Shown: positions 47,425 to 56,140 of the stretch, in pieces
Position numbering within the stretch: the first letter of the stretch is position 1
How the letters are laid out: every line of letters begins with the position of its first letter
From: Halomonas sp. ML-15
Lineage (GTDB): Bacteria > Pseudomonadota > Gammaproteobacteria > Pseudomonadales > Halomonadaceae
Direction of reading: 5' to 3'
Assembly (NCBI RefSeq): GCF_014779595.1
Contig: NZ_JACXZT010000019.1
Span: 1,544,555 to 1,608,554 of the forward strand
DNA: 64,000 nucleotides
The notes under the pieces: generated by a model
Told to the model about the DNA's origin: nothing
The model's input: the letters and a program-made list of their open reading frames with translations, nothing else
Database searches by the model: none
Translations under genes and position numbers: made by a program

Positions 47425-48666
47425 ATGAACGCGTTTTCGCCCCCGACTCTGCCGCTGACCCCGGATTACGACGCCTGGCCCATCGAGGCAGACATACTCT
47501 CGGTCGAACACGACGCACGAGTCGTGACTCTGGGCTGGAGCGACGGCCGTCAGAGCCGCTATCACGGCATCTGGCTGCGCGAGAACGCCGCCGACGAGAG
47601 CACCGTTAACCCCGCCACCCGGGAGCGCATTCTCGACCTATCCGCTCTGCCCGCCTGGCCGGACATTGCCGCCGCCGAGATCGATGACGCTGGCGCCCTC
47701 TGCATCAGCTTTGCCCCCGAGGGGCGCAAACTGCGCTTCCACCCCGGCTGGCTGCGCGCCCACGACTACGACAATGCCGACGATCCCGAGGCGCCGCTGG
47801 TGCCAGTCAGGCTCTGGCACGGCGGGCCCAGCACAGGCCCAGACAGCCTCGATGCCAGCGGCCTGCTCGATGCTGAGCCGGCCAGCGAGACCGAGGAGGC
47901 GATTCTCGCGCCGGCGCTGGAGAGCGTGCTGAGCAAGGGGCTGGTGCGCCTGCGCGGCCTGCCCACCGAGCCAGGCTCGCTGGAGGCCATCGCCCGGCGC
48001 ATCGGTCCAGTCCGGCCCACCAACTTCGGCCTGCTGTTTGACGTCAAGGCCAAGCCAAACCCGGACTCCAACGCCTATACCTCCATCGCCCTGCCGCCGC
48101 ACACCGACCTGCCGACCCGCGAATATCACCCGGGGTTGCAGCTGCTGCACTGCCTGGAGAACGGCGTGGAGGGCGGCCAGGCGGTAATGCTCGACGGCTT
48201 CGCTGTCGCCGAGGCGCTGCGTCAGCGCGATCCCGAGGCCTTTGCCATCCTGACCCGGGTGCACTGGTGCTACGCCAATACCGCCAAAACCAGCGACTAC
48301 GTCTGGTACTCGCCGATGATCCGCCTCGATACCCGCGGCGAGCTGCTCGAGGTACGTATCGCCGATTTTCTGCGTGGCCCACTGCAAGCGCCCTTCGAGG
48401 CGGTGGAATCTGCCTACGAGGCACTGATGACGCTGCAGGCGATGCTGCGCGAACCGGGCTTCGCCATTCGCTTCACCTACGCGCCCGGTGACCTGGTGAT
48501 CTTCGACAATCGCCGGCTGCTGCATGCCCGCGACGCCTTCGAGGGCACCAGCGGCCACCGCTGGCTGCAGGGCTGCTACATGGAGCGCGACGAGATCCGC
48601 TCACGCTATCGCATGATGCAGCGCGCCCGGCGCCAGCGGCGGCTCAAGGTGGGGCAGGAGCCCTAA
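47425..48666 (+). CDS. Gamma-butyrobetaine hydroxylase (2-oxoglutarate dioxygenase)
   Basis: This 413-residue Fe(II)/2-oxoglutarate enzyme has an N-terminal DUF971-like domain (about 25-110; WSDGRQSRYHGIWLRENAADES) and a TauD-fold catalytic domain. The facial triad is H226-x-D228 (PPHTDLP) and H367 (NRRLLHARD), with the 2-oxoglutarate arginine near GHRWLQGCY. The N-terminal cysteines that bind zinc in human BBOX1 are absent. Gamma-butyrobetaine hydroxylation to carnitine would feed the adjacent cdh genes. The Shine-Dalgarno is AGGAGAGG. Confidence 0.85.
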   Translation: MNAFSPPTLPLTPDYDAWPIEADILSVEHDARVVTLGWSDGRQSRYHGIWLRENAADESTVNPATRERILDLSALPAWPDIAAAEIDDAGALCISFAPEGRKLRFHPGWLRAHDYDNADDPEAPLVPVRLWHGGPSTGPDSLDASGLLDAEPASETEEAILAPALESVLSKGLVRLRGLPTEPGSLEAIARRIGPVRPTNFGLLFDVKAKPNPDSNAYTSIALPPHTDLPTREYHPGLQLLHCLENGVEGGQAVMLDGFAVAEALRQRDPEAFAILTRVHWCYANTAKTSDYVWYSPMIRLDTRGELLEVRIADFLRGPLQAPFEAVESAYEALMTLQAMLREPGFAIRFTYAPGDLVIFDNRRLLHARDAFEGTSGHRWLQGCYMERDEIRSRYRMMQRARRQRRLKVGQEP

Positions 48667-49670
48667 AGCGAGCCGCGCTCGGCGGTGGTGCTCGGCGCCT
48701 CATTGAAGCGCTGCCGATAGGCCCGCGAAAAGTGGGCCGGCTGGGTGAAGCCGGCGGCCAGGGCCGCCTCGGTGACCCGGCAGCGGCTATCGGCGAGGAT
48801 ACGCCGCGCCTGATCGAGGCGCAGGCCCAGGTAGCACTGCTTGGGGCTCTCGCCGAAGTGGGCGATAAACAGCCGCGTCAGCTGGCGCTGAGACTGACCC
48901 ACCAGGCGACATACCTCAGGAATCGGCAACGCCTGGGCCAGATTGGCCTCCATCACCGCCAGGGCCCGCACCACACTGCGCGGCAGCTGCTCATAGAGGT
49001 GACGCTGGGCCAGGGAGGCCTCGCCGCTGGCCCGCCGATGGACCAGCTGGCGACCCACCGCATTGGCCAGGGCCGGGCCGTAGGCCTGCTCGACCCAGTC
49101 CAGCATCATGTCGATCCCGGCGGAGCCTCCGGAACCGGTCAGGCGCTCGCTGCCGAACTCGTAGCGGGCCTGGCTGATCGCCAGGTGGGGAAACTCCTGG
49201 CGAAAGGCCGGCACGCTCTCCCAGTGCAGGGCCACGCGATAGCCTTCCAACACCCCCGCTCGGGCAAGAATGAAGGGCGCCGTATCCAGTCCGCCCAGCC
49301 AGCCGCCATGGGCGGCGATACGCCGCAGCACCGCGCGCTCCACCGCCCCCACCGTCAGCTCCGCCTCATAGGATGAAACCACCATCAGTCCGGCATCGTC
49401 GGCCAGCGTCTCCAGCGGTCCATCCACGTCGATACGCACCCCGTTGCTGGCGACCACCGCCTGACCGGTGGCGGAGCGCAGCCGCCAGGCGAAGAGGTTA
49501 CGTCCGAAACGATTGGCCACCCGCAGCGGTTCCAGCAGACAAAACAGCGTCAGCATCGAGAATTTGGGCACCAGCCACACGTCCATGGTGTGCTCGGCCT
49601 CATCGGGGGTCAGCAGCGGGGGTGAGTCGGGGCGCGGATAGGGCCACTTATCGGGGTAGGTTTCCATCAT
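48663..49670 (-). CDS. GlxA-family AraC regulator, divergent from tmpA
   Basis: This regulator of about 335 residues has a proline-rich N-terminal tail (METYPDKWPYPRPDSPP), a DJ-1/PfpI-like sensor and a C-terminal AraC domain (IPEVCRLVGQSQRQLTRLFIAHFG; EAALAAGFTQPAHFSRAYRQRF). The start is one of two adjacent ATG codons at 49670 or 49667; no strong Shine-Dalgarno is seen, and a 31-codon hydrophobic extension to 49763 would run through the promoter region. Being divergent from the dioxygenase/HD-oxygenase operon, it probably controls that operon. The effector is unknown. Confidence 0.82.
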   Translation of the reverse strand: MMETYPDKWPYPRPDSPPLLTPDEAEHTMDVWLVPKFSMLTLFCLLEPLRVANRFGRNLFAWRLRSATGQAVVASNGVRIDVDGPLETLADDAGLMVVSSYEAELTVGAVERAVLRRIAAHGGWLGGLDTAPFILARAGVLEGYRVALHWESVPAFRQEFPHLAISQARYEFGSERLTGSGGSAGIDMMLDWVEQAYGPALANAVGRQLVHRRASGEASLAQRHLYEQLPRSVVRALAVMEANLAQALPIPEVCRLVGQSQRQLTRLFIAHFGESPKQCYLGLRLDQARRILADSRCRVTEAALAAGFTQPAHFSRAYRQRFNEAPSTTAERGSL

Positions 49671-49713
49671 GGCCAATAAGATCAAGCATGCGGCTAATTT
49701 TATCAAGTTGGCC
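49671..49713. promoter_or_regulatory. Putative operator in the regulator/tmpA divergent region
   Basis: ATCAAG occurs at 49681-49686 and 49702-49707, again with a 21-bp period. It is nested inside GGCCAA (49671-49676) and TTGGCC (49708-49713). An AT-rich stretch (CTAATTTTATC) separates the half-sites. The arrangement fits binding by the divergent AraC-type regulator, but the repeats are short. Confidence 0.4.
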
Positions 49714-49780
49714 GACGAATCTACGGATAAGGTAAGAGGCACCCTCAACGCCAGCGACCGCATCTTGTGGAGACACCGTC

Positions 49781-50893
49781 ATGACTCACGTCAGGCTCCA
49801 GGCCGGAGGCCAACGCTTGGTACTCGACTACCGGGACCAATCGCAAGAGTTCACCGCCCTATGGCTGCGTGAGCGCAGCCCCGACCCGCAGACCCTGGAC
49901 CCGCGCACTGGCCAGCGCCTGATCGAAGCCGCTGAGCTGCCCCTGGACCTGCGACTCGAGTCCGCCGCCGCCCACGATGGCGCCCTGGCACTGCACTTCA
50001 GCGACGGTCACCGCTGCGACTTCCCGCTACGCGAACTGCTCGAGGAGGCCAGCGATCCCTCCCGTCGCCTGTGGGACGCCACCGGCGCACCCAGCCCGCG
50101 GGCCGATTTCGCAGCGGCGCTGGAAGACGACGGCGCCCTGCTGGCGCTGCTGGAAGCGCTGCATCGCGACGGGTTCGTGCTGGTCTCCGGCGTTCCCGCC
50201 GAAGAGGACGGCATGCGCCCGCTGATTGATCGCATCGGCCCGCTGCGGCACACCAACTGGGGCGGCATTGCCGACGTCAAGTCGGTGGCCAATGCCTACG
50301 ACCTGACCATGACCCAGCGCGGCCTGGAGCCGCATACCGACAATCCCTACCGGGATCCCATTCCCGGCTACATCTGGCTGCACTGCCTTACCAACGCCGC
50401 CGAGGGCGGCGACAGTACCCTGGTGGACGGCTATATGGCGGCGCGCAGGCTGCGCGAGCGCGACCCCAAGGCCTTCGACTGCCTGACCCGGGTGCGCCCC
50501 AGCTTTCGCTACCAGGACGACACCACTCACCTCGAGAGCGAGGGACCGCTGATCGAGCTGGATAGCGGCGGCGAGCCGGTACGGGTGCGCTACTCCAACC
50601 GCACCGAGCGGGTGCCGGCGCTGGCCCCCGACGCGCTAGATGCCTACTTCACCGCCCGCCGCGCCTTTCATGAGCTGATCACCGGCGAGGAGCTGACGCT
50701 GCACCTCAAGCTCGATCCAGGCCAGATGCTGATCATCGACAACTACCGGCTGTTCCACGGGCGCCGCGCCTATCAGCTGGCCGGCGGCGTGCGCCACATG
50801 CGCCAGGGCTACGTCGACCGCGACAGCACCGCCAGCCGCCGGCGGGTACTACGCCGCCAGGCCGAGATTAACGCCCGAGGAGAGCCCGCATGA
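49781..50893 (+). CDS. tmpA: TmpA-like Fe(II)/2-oxoglutarate dioxygenase (quaternary-amine phosphonate hydroxylase)
   Basis: This 370-residue protein has the same architecture as gamma-butyrobetaine hydroxylases: an N-terminal DUF971-like part and a TauD-fold core with H185-x-D187 (LEPHTDNPY), H326 (NYRLFHGRR) and an arginine in RHMRQGY. It is paired by a four-base overlap with an HD-domain oxygenase gene. In Leisingera caerulea, TmpA hydroxylates 2-(trimethylamino)ethylphosphonate at C1 and TmpB, an HD-type oxygenase, then cleaves the C-P bond to glycine betaine and phosphate. The pairing is the main evidence. A butyrobetaine-type or other trimethylammonium substrate remains possible. The Shine-Dalgarno is GGAG. 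Confidence 0.68.
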   Translation: MTHVRLQAGGQRLVLDYRDQSQEFTALWLRERSPDPQTLDPRTGQRLIEAAELPLDLRLESAAAHDGALALHFSDGHRCDFPLRELLEEASDPSRRLWDATGAPSPRADFAAALEDDGALLALLEALHRDGFVLVSGVPAEEDGMRPLIDRIGPLRHTNWGGIADVKSVANAYDLTMTQRGLEPHTDNPYRDPIPGYIWLHCLTNAAEGGDSTLVDGYMAARRLRERDPKAFDCLTRVRPSFRYQDDTTHLESEGPLIELDSGGEPVRVRYSNRTERVPALAPDALDAYFTARRAFHELITGEELTLHLKLDPGQMLIIDNYRLFHGRRAYQLAGGVRHMRQGYVDRDSTASRRRVLRRQAEINARGEPA

Positions 50894-51483
50894 ATCAAGC
50901 GCATTTTCGCCACTTCGGCGAGGCCCAACGTGACGACTGGGCGCTGATCGACGCCCGCTTCCGCGACTATGTCGAGGATGCCCCACGTCGGGTGCTGGCC
51001 CACCTGCTCAACCTGGCCGGCGACACCCATGGCTACCCGGTGGATCGCTACCAGCACTGTCTGCAGACCGCCACCCGGGCTCTGCGCGACGGCGCGGATG
51101 ACGAGATGGTGGTCTGCGCCCTGCTCCACGATATCGGTGACGACCTGGCCCCGGCCAACCACGCCGAGGTCGCCGCGGCCATCCTCGAGCCCTTCATCGA
51201 CCCCCTCAATACCTGGATGATTCGCCACCACGAACTCTTCCAGGGCTACCACTATCGCCACTTTTTCGGCCAGGATCGCCACGCCCGCGAGCAGTATCGC
51301 GACCACCCGGCCTATGCGCGTACCGTGCGCTTCTGTGACGACTGGGACCAGGCCAGCTTCGACCCCGACTACGATACCCTGCCCCTGGAGCACTTCCTGC
51401 CGATGGTGGAACGGGTACTGGGTCGCACACCCCGCGGCGGACTGCCCGAGCCACTGCCTGAACATCGGGTGGAGCAAGACTGA
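50890..51483 (+). CDS. tmpB: TmpB/PhnZ-like HD-domain diiron oxygenase
   Basis: This 197-residue HD-fold protein has the metal-ligand pattern of the mixed-valent diiron oxygenases (PhnZ, TmpB, MIOX-like): H56 in RYQHCLQTA, H80-D81 in ALLHDIGD, H91 in NHAE, a His in IRHHELFQGYHY, and an Asp in RFCDDWDQASFD. PhnZ and TmpB oxidatively cleave 1-hydroxy-alkylphosphonates. It would be misannotated as a phosphohydrolase by a domain search alone. It starts inside the tmpA stop and ends one base before the aruI-like start. Confidence 0.72.
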   Translation: MNQAHFRHFGEAQRDDWALIDARFRDYVEDAPRRVLAHLLNLAGDTHGYPVDRYQHCLQTATRALRDGADDEMVVCALLHDIGDDLAPANHAEVAAAILEPFIDPLNTWMIRHHELFQGYHYRHFFGQDRHAREQYRDHPAYARTVRFCDDWDQASFDPDYDTLPLEHFLPMVERVLGRTPRGGLPEPLPEHRVEQD

Positions 51484-51484
51484 C

Positions 51485-53092
51485 ATGCCTCAGACCTGTG
51501 CCAACTACCTGCTGGGACTGCTGGACGCCTACGGCGTGGACACTGCCTTTGGCATTCCCGGCGTGCATACCATCGAGCTCTACCGCAGCCTGGGCGACAG
51601 CGCCATCCGCCACGTCACCCCACGCCACGAGCAGGGCGCCGGCTTCATGGCCGACGGCTATGCACGGGCCAGCGGCAAACCCGCCGCCTGCTTTATCATC
51701 AGCGGCCCAGGAATGACCAATATCGCCACGGCCATGGGGCAGGCCCTGGCCGACTCGGTGCCGATGCTGGTGATCTCCAGCGTCAACCGCCGCGACACCC
51801 TGGGCCGCGGCCAGGGACGGCTGCACGAGCTGCCCAGTCAACAGCAGACCCTGGCCGGCGTCAGCGTGTTCAGCCATACCCTGCTCGACCCGGTGGCACT
51901 GCCGGAAGTGCTGGCGCGCGCCTTCGCGATCTTTCATGGGGCTCGGCCAGGGCCGGTGCATATCGAGATCCCGCTGGACCTGCTGGCTGCGCCCGTGGAG
52001 GCCCTGCCGCCACGCCCGCTGCAGGTCTGCCCGCCAGCAGCCCCGGCGGCGGCCATCGCCCAGGCCGCTGACTGGCTGGCCGGAGCGGAGCGCCCGCTGC
52101 TGCTGCTCGGCGGCGGCTGCGCTAGCGCCCCGCAGTCGGCCCGCGCTTTGATCGAACGCTTCCAGGCCCCGGCGCTGACCACCATCAACGCCAAGGGAGT
52201 ACTGGGTCAGGATCATCCGCAGGACCTCGGCGCCACCGCCAGCCTGCACGCCGTGCGCCGCCTGGCCGCCGATGCCGACGTGGTGCTGGCGCTGGGCACC
52301 GAGCTCGGCGAGACCGACTACGACCTGGTGTTCGATGGCGGTTTTGGCATCGACGGACGGCTGATCCGGGTAGATATCGATCCCCAGCAGCTGGCGCGGA
52401 ATCAGGCCGCCGACCTGGCCCTGCTGGCCGACGTGGGCCAGGTGATGCACGACCTCGCCAAGGCCCTGCCACCGCGCGCCGATGACGGCCGCGCCGCGGC
52501 GGTACGCCACGAGCTGGCACTCAGCGAGGATCCGCAGCTCGCCCCTTATGTGCCGCTCTATGCCACGCTACGGGCGACGCTGCCCGAGGCAGTTCTCGTG
52601 GGCGACTCCACCGGGCCCGTCTATGCCGGCAACGTCCTCGCTTCGCTGCCGGCGCCACGCCGCTGGTTCAACGCCGCCACCGGCTACGGCACCCTCGGCT
52701 ACGGCCTGCCGGCGGCGCTCGGCGCCGCCCTGGCCTGCCCTCAGCAGCCGGTGGTGGCACTGGTGGGTGATGGCGGCCTGCAGTTCGTACTCGGCGAGCT
52801 GGCGACCGCCCGCGACCTGGGCCGTGCGGTCGCGGTGGTGATCTGGAACAACCATGGCTATGACGAAATTCGCCGCTACATGGCCATCCACCAGGTGCCT
52901 CAGCTCGGCGTCGACCTGGTCCCGCCGGACTTCGCCGACCTGGCCAGCGCCTATGCCTGCCGCTACCAACGGGTAGGGGCCCCGGACGCCTTGGGCGAGG
53001 CCCTGGGCCGGCTCGGCGAGGCAACGTCGCCGCTGCTGATCGAGGTCGACGCCGCAGCCTGGATGGCAACCCCTTCACCCTCCCAACGATAA
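51485..53092 (+). CDS. aruI: ThDP-dependent 2-oxo acid decarboxylase, AruI-like (2-ketoarginine decarboxylase)
   Basis: This 535-residue ThDP enzyme has three domains: PYR with catalytic E49 (TPRHEQGAGFMADGYARASGK), a central domain, and PP with the ThDP/Mg motif VGDGGLQFVL ... WNNHGYDEIR. The N-terminal region resembles P. aeruginosa AruI (FGIPGVHTxELYR; ISSVN) much more than acetolactate synthase, and there is no partner small subunit. AruI decarboxylates 5-guanidino-2-oxopentanoate to 4-guanidinobutyraldehyde. The gene starts one base after tmpB, so it belongs to the same transcript. Confidence 0.8.
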   Translation: MPQTCANYLLGLLDAYGVDTAFGIPGVHTIELYRSLGDSAIRHVTPRHEQGAGFMADGYARASGKPAACFIISGPGMTNIATAMGQALADSVPMLVISSVNRRDTLGRGQGRLHELPSQQQTLAGVSVFSHTLLDPVALPEVLARAFAIFHGARPGPVHIEIPLDLLAAPVEALPPRPLQVCPPAAPAAAIAQAADWLAGAERPLLLLGGGCASAPQSARALIERFQAPALTTINAKGVLGQDHPQDLGATASLHAVRRLAADADVVLALGTELGETDYDLVFDGGFGIDGRLIRVDIDPQQLARNQAADLALLADVGQVMHDLAKALPPRADDGRAAAVRHELALSEDPQLAPYVPLYATLRATLPEAVLVGDSTGPVYAGNVLASLPAPRRWFNAATGYGTLGYGLPAALGAALACPQQPVVALVGDGGLQFVLGELATARDLGRAVAVVIWNNHGYDEIRRYMAIHQVPQLGVDLVPPDFADLASAYACRYQRVGAPDALGEALGRLGEATSPLLIEVDAAAWMATPSPSQR

Positions 53093-53113
53093 TCGACAAC
53101 AAGGACCGCTGAC

Positions 53114-54055
53114 ATGCGCAAGATGACTCTCCTCACCAGCCTCTCCCTTATGGGTCTACTGCCGCTGACCGCGCTCGCCAACCAGGACGCCAGCGAGGAG
53201 CTTCGCCTGATAGTGCCGCCCTGGCCGGGGGTCGAGGTCAAGTCGGAGATCCTCACTCAGCTGGTGGCACCGCTCGGCTACCGCACCTCCCGACAGGCGG
53301 TGAGCTCCACCGTGGGCTACCAGACTATGCAGACCGATGACAGCGACGCCTTCCTGGCGGGCTGGCTGCCCGCCCAGCAGGAGAGCTACGACAGCGCCAT
53401 GGCCAACGATGCCATCGTCGATCTCGGCAATAACGTCACCGGGGCGCGCATGGGCTTCGCGGTGCCCGGCTATGTCTATGAGGCCGGCTTGACCAGCGCC
53501 GAGCAGCTCAGCGACCCCGAGTTCCGCGAGCGTCTGGACACCACCTTCTACTCCATCGAGAGCGGCTCCACGGTCAGCGATATGATCCGCCAGGCCGCCG
53601 AAGATGACACCTACGGGCTCGGCGACTGGAACATCCTCGAGTCCTCCACGCCCGGCATGCTGAGCGAAGTGGAAGCCGCCGTCCGCGAGCAGCGCTGGAT
53701 CGTGTTCTACGGCTGGACACCTCACTGGATGGTGCCCGAATACGACATGCACATTCTCGATGACCCCGCCGCTGTCTATGGCGAAGACGGCGGCAGCAGT
53801 GACGTCAAGACCATCGTCTCGCGCCACTACAGCGAGGCCAATCCCAACATGACCCGGCTGCTCGATCAGTTCACCTTTACCGCCGACCAGCAGAGCGAGT
53901 TCATCCTTCACTACAGCCTCGAAGAGCGCGACCTGGAAGATGTCGCCCGGGACTGGCTGCTGGCCAACCCCGAGCGGATCGAAACCTTCCTGGAGGGTGT
54001 CACCACGCGCGACGGCGAGCCCGGTCTGGCGGCGGTGCGCGATAGCCTGCAATGA
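53114..54055 (+). CDS. Second OpuAC-family betaine-type periplasmic binding protein
   Basis: This 313-residue protein has a signal peptide (cleavage after about residue 22, ALA|NQD) and the quaternary-amine pattern LRLIVPPWPGVEVKSEILTQL, with aromatic residues in WNILESSTPGML and FYGWTPHWMVPEY that could form a cation cage. It is a paralogue of the caiX product. It is oddly placed between the aruI-like and aruH-like genes, with no ATPase or permease of its own type nearby. The ligand may be the quaternary-amine substrate of the TmpA/TmpB pair. The Shine-Dalgarno is AAGGA. Confidence 0.85.
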   Translation: MRKMTLLTSLSLMGLLPLTALANQDASEELRLIVPPWPGVEVKSEILTQLVAPLGYRTSRQAVSSTVGYQTMQTDDSDAFLAGWLPAQQESYDSAMANDAIVDLGNNVTGARMGFAVPGYVYEAGLTSAEQLSDPEFRERLDTTFYSIESGSTVSDMIRQAAEDDTYGLGDWNILESSTPGMLSEVEAAVREQRWIVFYGWTPHWMVPEYDMHILDDPAAVYGEDGGSSDVKTIVSRHYSEANPNMTRLLDQFTFTADQQSEFILHYSLEERDLEDVARDWLLANPERIETFLEGVTTRDGEPGLAAVRDSLQ

Positions 54056-54110
54056 GGCATCCCGAGCCGACGTGACACCGGCCCCAGCGTTTCTGACAGC
54101 GAGACCCTCT

Positions 54111-55313
54111 ATGCATTATTCCCGACTGACCGACCGCATCGCCGGCGAAGGGGCCGCGGCCTGGGATATCCACTACCGCGCCCTGGCCCGCCAGGCCGCC
54201 GGCGAGGAGATCACCTTGCTCTCGGTGGGCGACCCGGATTTCGCCACCCCGGCACCGATCGTCGAGAGCGCCGTGGCCAGCCTGCGCGGCGGCGCCACCC
54301 ACTACCCGGACGTGCAGGGCAAGCTGGCGCTGCGCCAGGCCATCGCCGATGACTACCGTCGCCGGGGCATCGCCGCAGGCCCGGACAACGTCATCGTCAT
54401 GGCCGGCGCCCAGTGTGGTCTCTACGCCGCCGCCCAGTGCCTGCTCGATCCCGGCGACGAGGTGCTGGTGCCCGAGCCCAGCTATGTCACCTACGAGGCG
54501 GTGTTGCGCGCCACCGGCGCCGAGCTGGTGCAGGTGCCGCTGAGCGGAGAAGCGGACTTCCGCCTCGACCCAGCGGCCCTGGCGGCGGCCATCACCCCGC
54601 GCACCCGAGCCATCCTGCTCAACAGCCCCCATAACCCCACCGGCCAGCTGATCGACGCCGAGACCTGGGCGGCGATCGCCGCGCTGTGCCGGCACCACGA
54701 CCTGTGGCTGATCTCCGACGAGGTCTATGCCGAGCTGATCTTCGAGGGCGAGCACCTCTGCCCCGCGAGCCTGCCGGAGATGGCCGAGCGCTGCGTGGTG
54801 ATCAGCAGCCTCTCCAAGTCCCACGCCATGACCGGTTGGCGGCTGGGCTGGGTAGTGGGGCCCGAGGCGCTGATCCAGCACCTGACCCACCTGGCGCTGT
54901 GCATGCTCTACGGCTGCCCCGACTTTATCCAGGACGCCGCCTGCGACGCCCTGACCACGCCGCCCGCCGAGCTGCAGGCAATGCGCGATGTCTACCGGGG
55001 GCGCCGCGATGCCGTCTGCGCGGTGCTGGCCGAGAGCCCGGCGGTGACGGCGATCCGCCCGCCGGCGGGGATGTTCCTGATGGTGGATATTCGTGCCACC
55101 GGCCTCTCCTCCCAGGCCTTCGCCGACCGCCTGCTCGACGAGGAGGGCATCTCGGTGCTCTCCGGCGAAGCCTTCGGCCCCTCGGCAGCGGGCTTCGTGC
55201 GCCTGAGCCTGACCGTGGAGGTCGAGCGTCTCGCCACCGCCAGTCGCCGCCTGGCGGCCTGTGCGCAGCGCGCCCTGTCACCGACCCCGGCCCCGGAGGC
55301 CGATTGCCTATGA
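54111..55313 (+). CDS. aruH: PLP aminotransferase, AruH-like (arginine:pyruvate transaminase)
   Basis: This 400-residue fold-type I, class I/II aminotransferase has the PLP lysine in [28 protein letters not shown], and [14 protein letters not shown]. From memory, the N-terminus ([19 protein letters not shown]) and many later blocks closely match P. aeruginosa AruH, which transfers the amino group of L-arginine to pyruvate, giving 2-ketoarginine and alanine. Together with AruI this is the arginine transaminase pathway. The start at 54111 gives the family N-terminus. The stop overlaps the ATPase start (ATGA). Confidence 0.87.
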   Translation: MHYSRLTDRIAGEGAAAWDIHYRALARQAAGEEITLLSVGDPDFATPAPIVESAVASLRGGATHYPDVQGKLALRQAIADDYRRRGIAAGPDNVIVMAGAQCGLYAAAQCLLDPGDEVLVPEPSYVTYEAVLRATGAELVQVPLSGEADFRLDPAALAAAITPRTRAILLNSPHNPTGQLIDAETWAAIAALCRHHDLWLISDEVYAELIFEGEHLCPASLPEMAERCVVISSLSKSHAMTGWRLGWVVGPEALIQHLTHLALCMLYGCPDFIQDAACDALTTPPAELQAMRDVYRGRRDAVCAVLAESPAVTAIRPPAGMFLMVDIRATGLSSQAFADRLLDEEGISVLSGEAFGPSAAGFVRLSLTVEVERLATASRRLAACAQRALSPTPAPEADCL

Positions 55314-56107
55314 CATCATCACTCGAGCGTCCCCTCCGTCCCCGGGCCGCCACCGCCGATGCGGTGGTGGCCGACCATCTGATCAAGCGCTATGGCGATC
55401 TGGAGGTGCTCAAGGGCGTCTCCCTGAGCGTCCCCGAAGGCACCGTCACCTCGATCATCGGCGCCAGCGGCTCCGGCAAGAGCACCCTGCTGCGTTGCAT
55501 GAACCTGTTGGAACGCCCCGACCGCGGCGACCTGGCGATTGCGGATGAGGCGATTCGCTTCGCCCGCAATCCCCAGGGCGACATCACCGGCCTGGATCGA
55601 CGCCAGCTGCAGCGGCTGCGCGCCAAGGTGGCCATGGTCTTCCAGCAGTTCAACCTCTGGCCCCACCTCAGCGTGCTGGGCAACGTCATCGAGGCCCCCA
55701 TGCGGGTCAAGGGGCTCTCTCGCAGACGCGCCACTGCCCTCGGCGAGCACTACCTAGAACGGGTCGGCCTGGCCGACAAGCGCGACGCCTACCCCGCCTT
55801 CCTCTCCGGCGGCCAGCAGCAGCGGGTGGCCATCGCCAGGGCTCTGGCCATGGAACCGCGCCTGCTGCTCTTCGACGAACCCACCTCGGCGCTGGACCCG
55901 GAGCGGGTCAACGAGGTGCTGGGGGTGATCCGCGGCCTCGCTGACGAAGGCCGCACCATGCTGCTGGTCACCCACGAGATGCACTTCGCCCGGGAGGTCT
56001 CCGACCAGTTGGTCTATCTCGACCAGGGCCGCATCGCCGCCTCCGGCACCCCGCAAGACGTCTTCGAGGATCCCCGCTGCCGCCACTTTGTGGCGCCCGC
56101 TGCCTGA
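55310..56107 (+). CDS. Basic amino-acid ABC transporter ATPase
   Basis: This 265-residue polar-amino-acid ATPase (HisP/ArtP/AotP type) has Walker [11 protein letters not shown]-loop [11 protein letters not shown], signature [15 protein letters not shown] and Walker [15 protein letters not shown]. An N-terminal extension of about 20 residues precedes the fold. It energises the two permeases encoded downstream and is translationally coupled to aruH. Confidence 0.92.
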   Translation: MTSSLERPLRPRAATADAVVADHLIKRYGDLEVLKGVSLSVPEGTVTSIIGASGSGKSTLLRCMNLLERPDRGDLAIADEAIRFARNPQGDITGLDRRQLQRLRAKVAMVFQQFNLWPHLSVLGNVIEAPMRVKGLSRRRATALGEHYLERVGLADKRDAYPAFLSGGQQQRVAIARALAMEPRLLLFDEPTSALDPERVNEVLGVIRGLADEGRTMLLVTHEMHFAREVSDQLVYLDQGRIAASGTPQDVFEDPRCRHFVAPAA

Positions 56108-56140
56108 ACGCTCCACCAACCATAACGACAGGAGAAGACC

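Noticed and set aside
49671-49763. Upstream extension of the second GlxA-type regulator to 366 residues
   Set aside because: The added residues are hydrophobic and unlike a regulator N-terminus, and they would consume the divergent promoter region.
50890-51483. HD-domain phosphohydrolase annotation
   Set aside because: The extra His and Asp ligands and the pairing with a 2-oxoglutarate dioxygenase fit diiron oxygenases such as PhnZ and TmpB better.
51485-53092. Acetolactate synthase annotation for the ThDP enzyme
   Set aside because: There is no regulatory subunit gene beside it, the N-terminus follows AruI rather than IlvI/IlvB, and an AruH-like transaminase is in the same operon.
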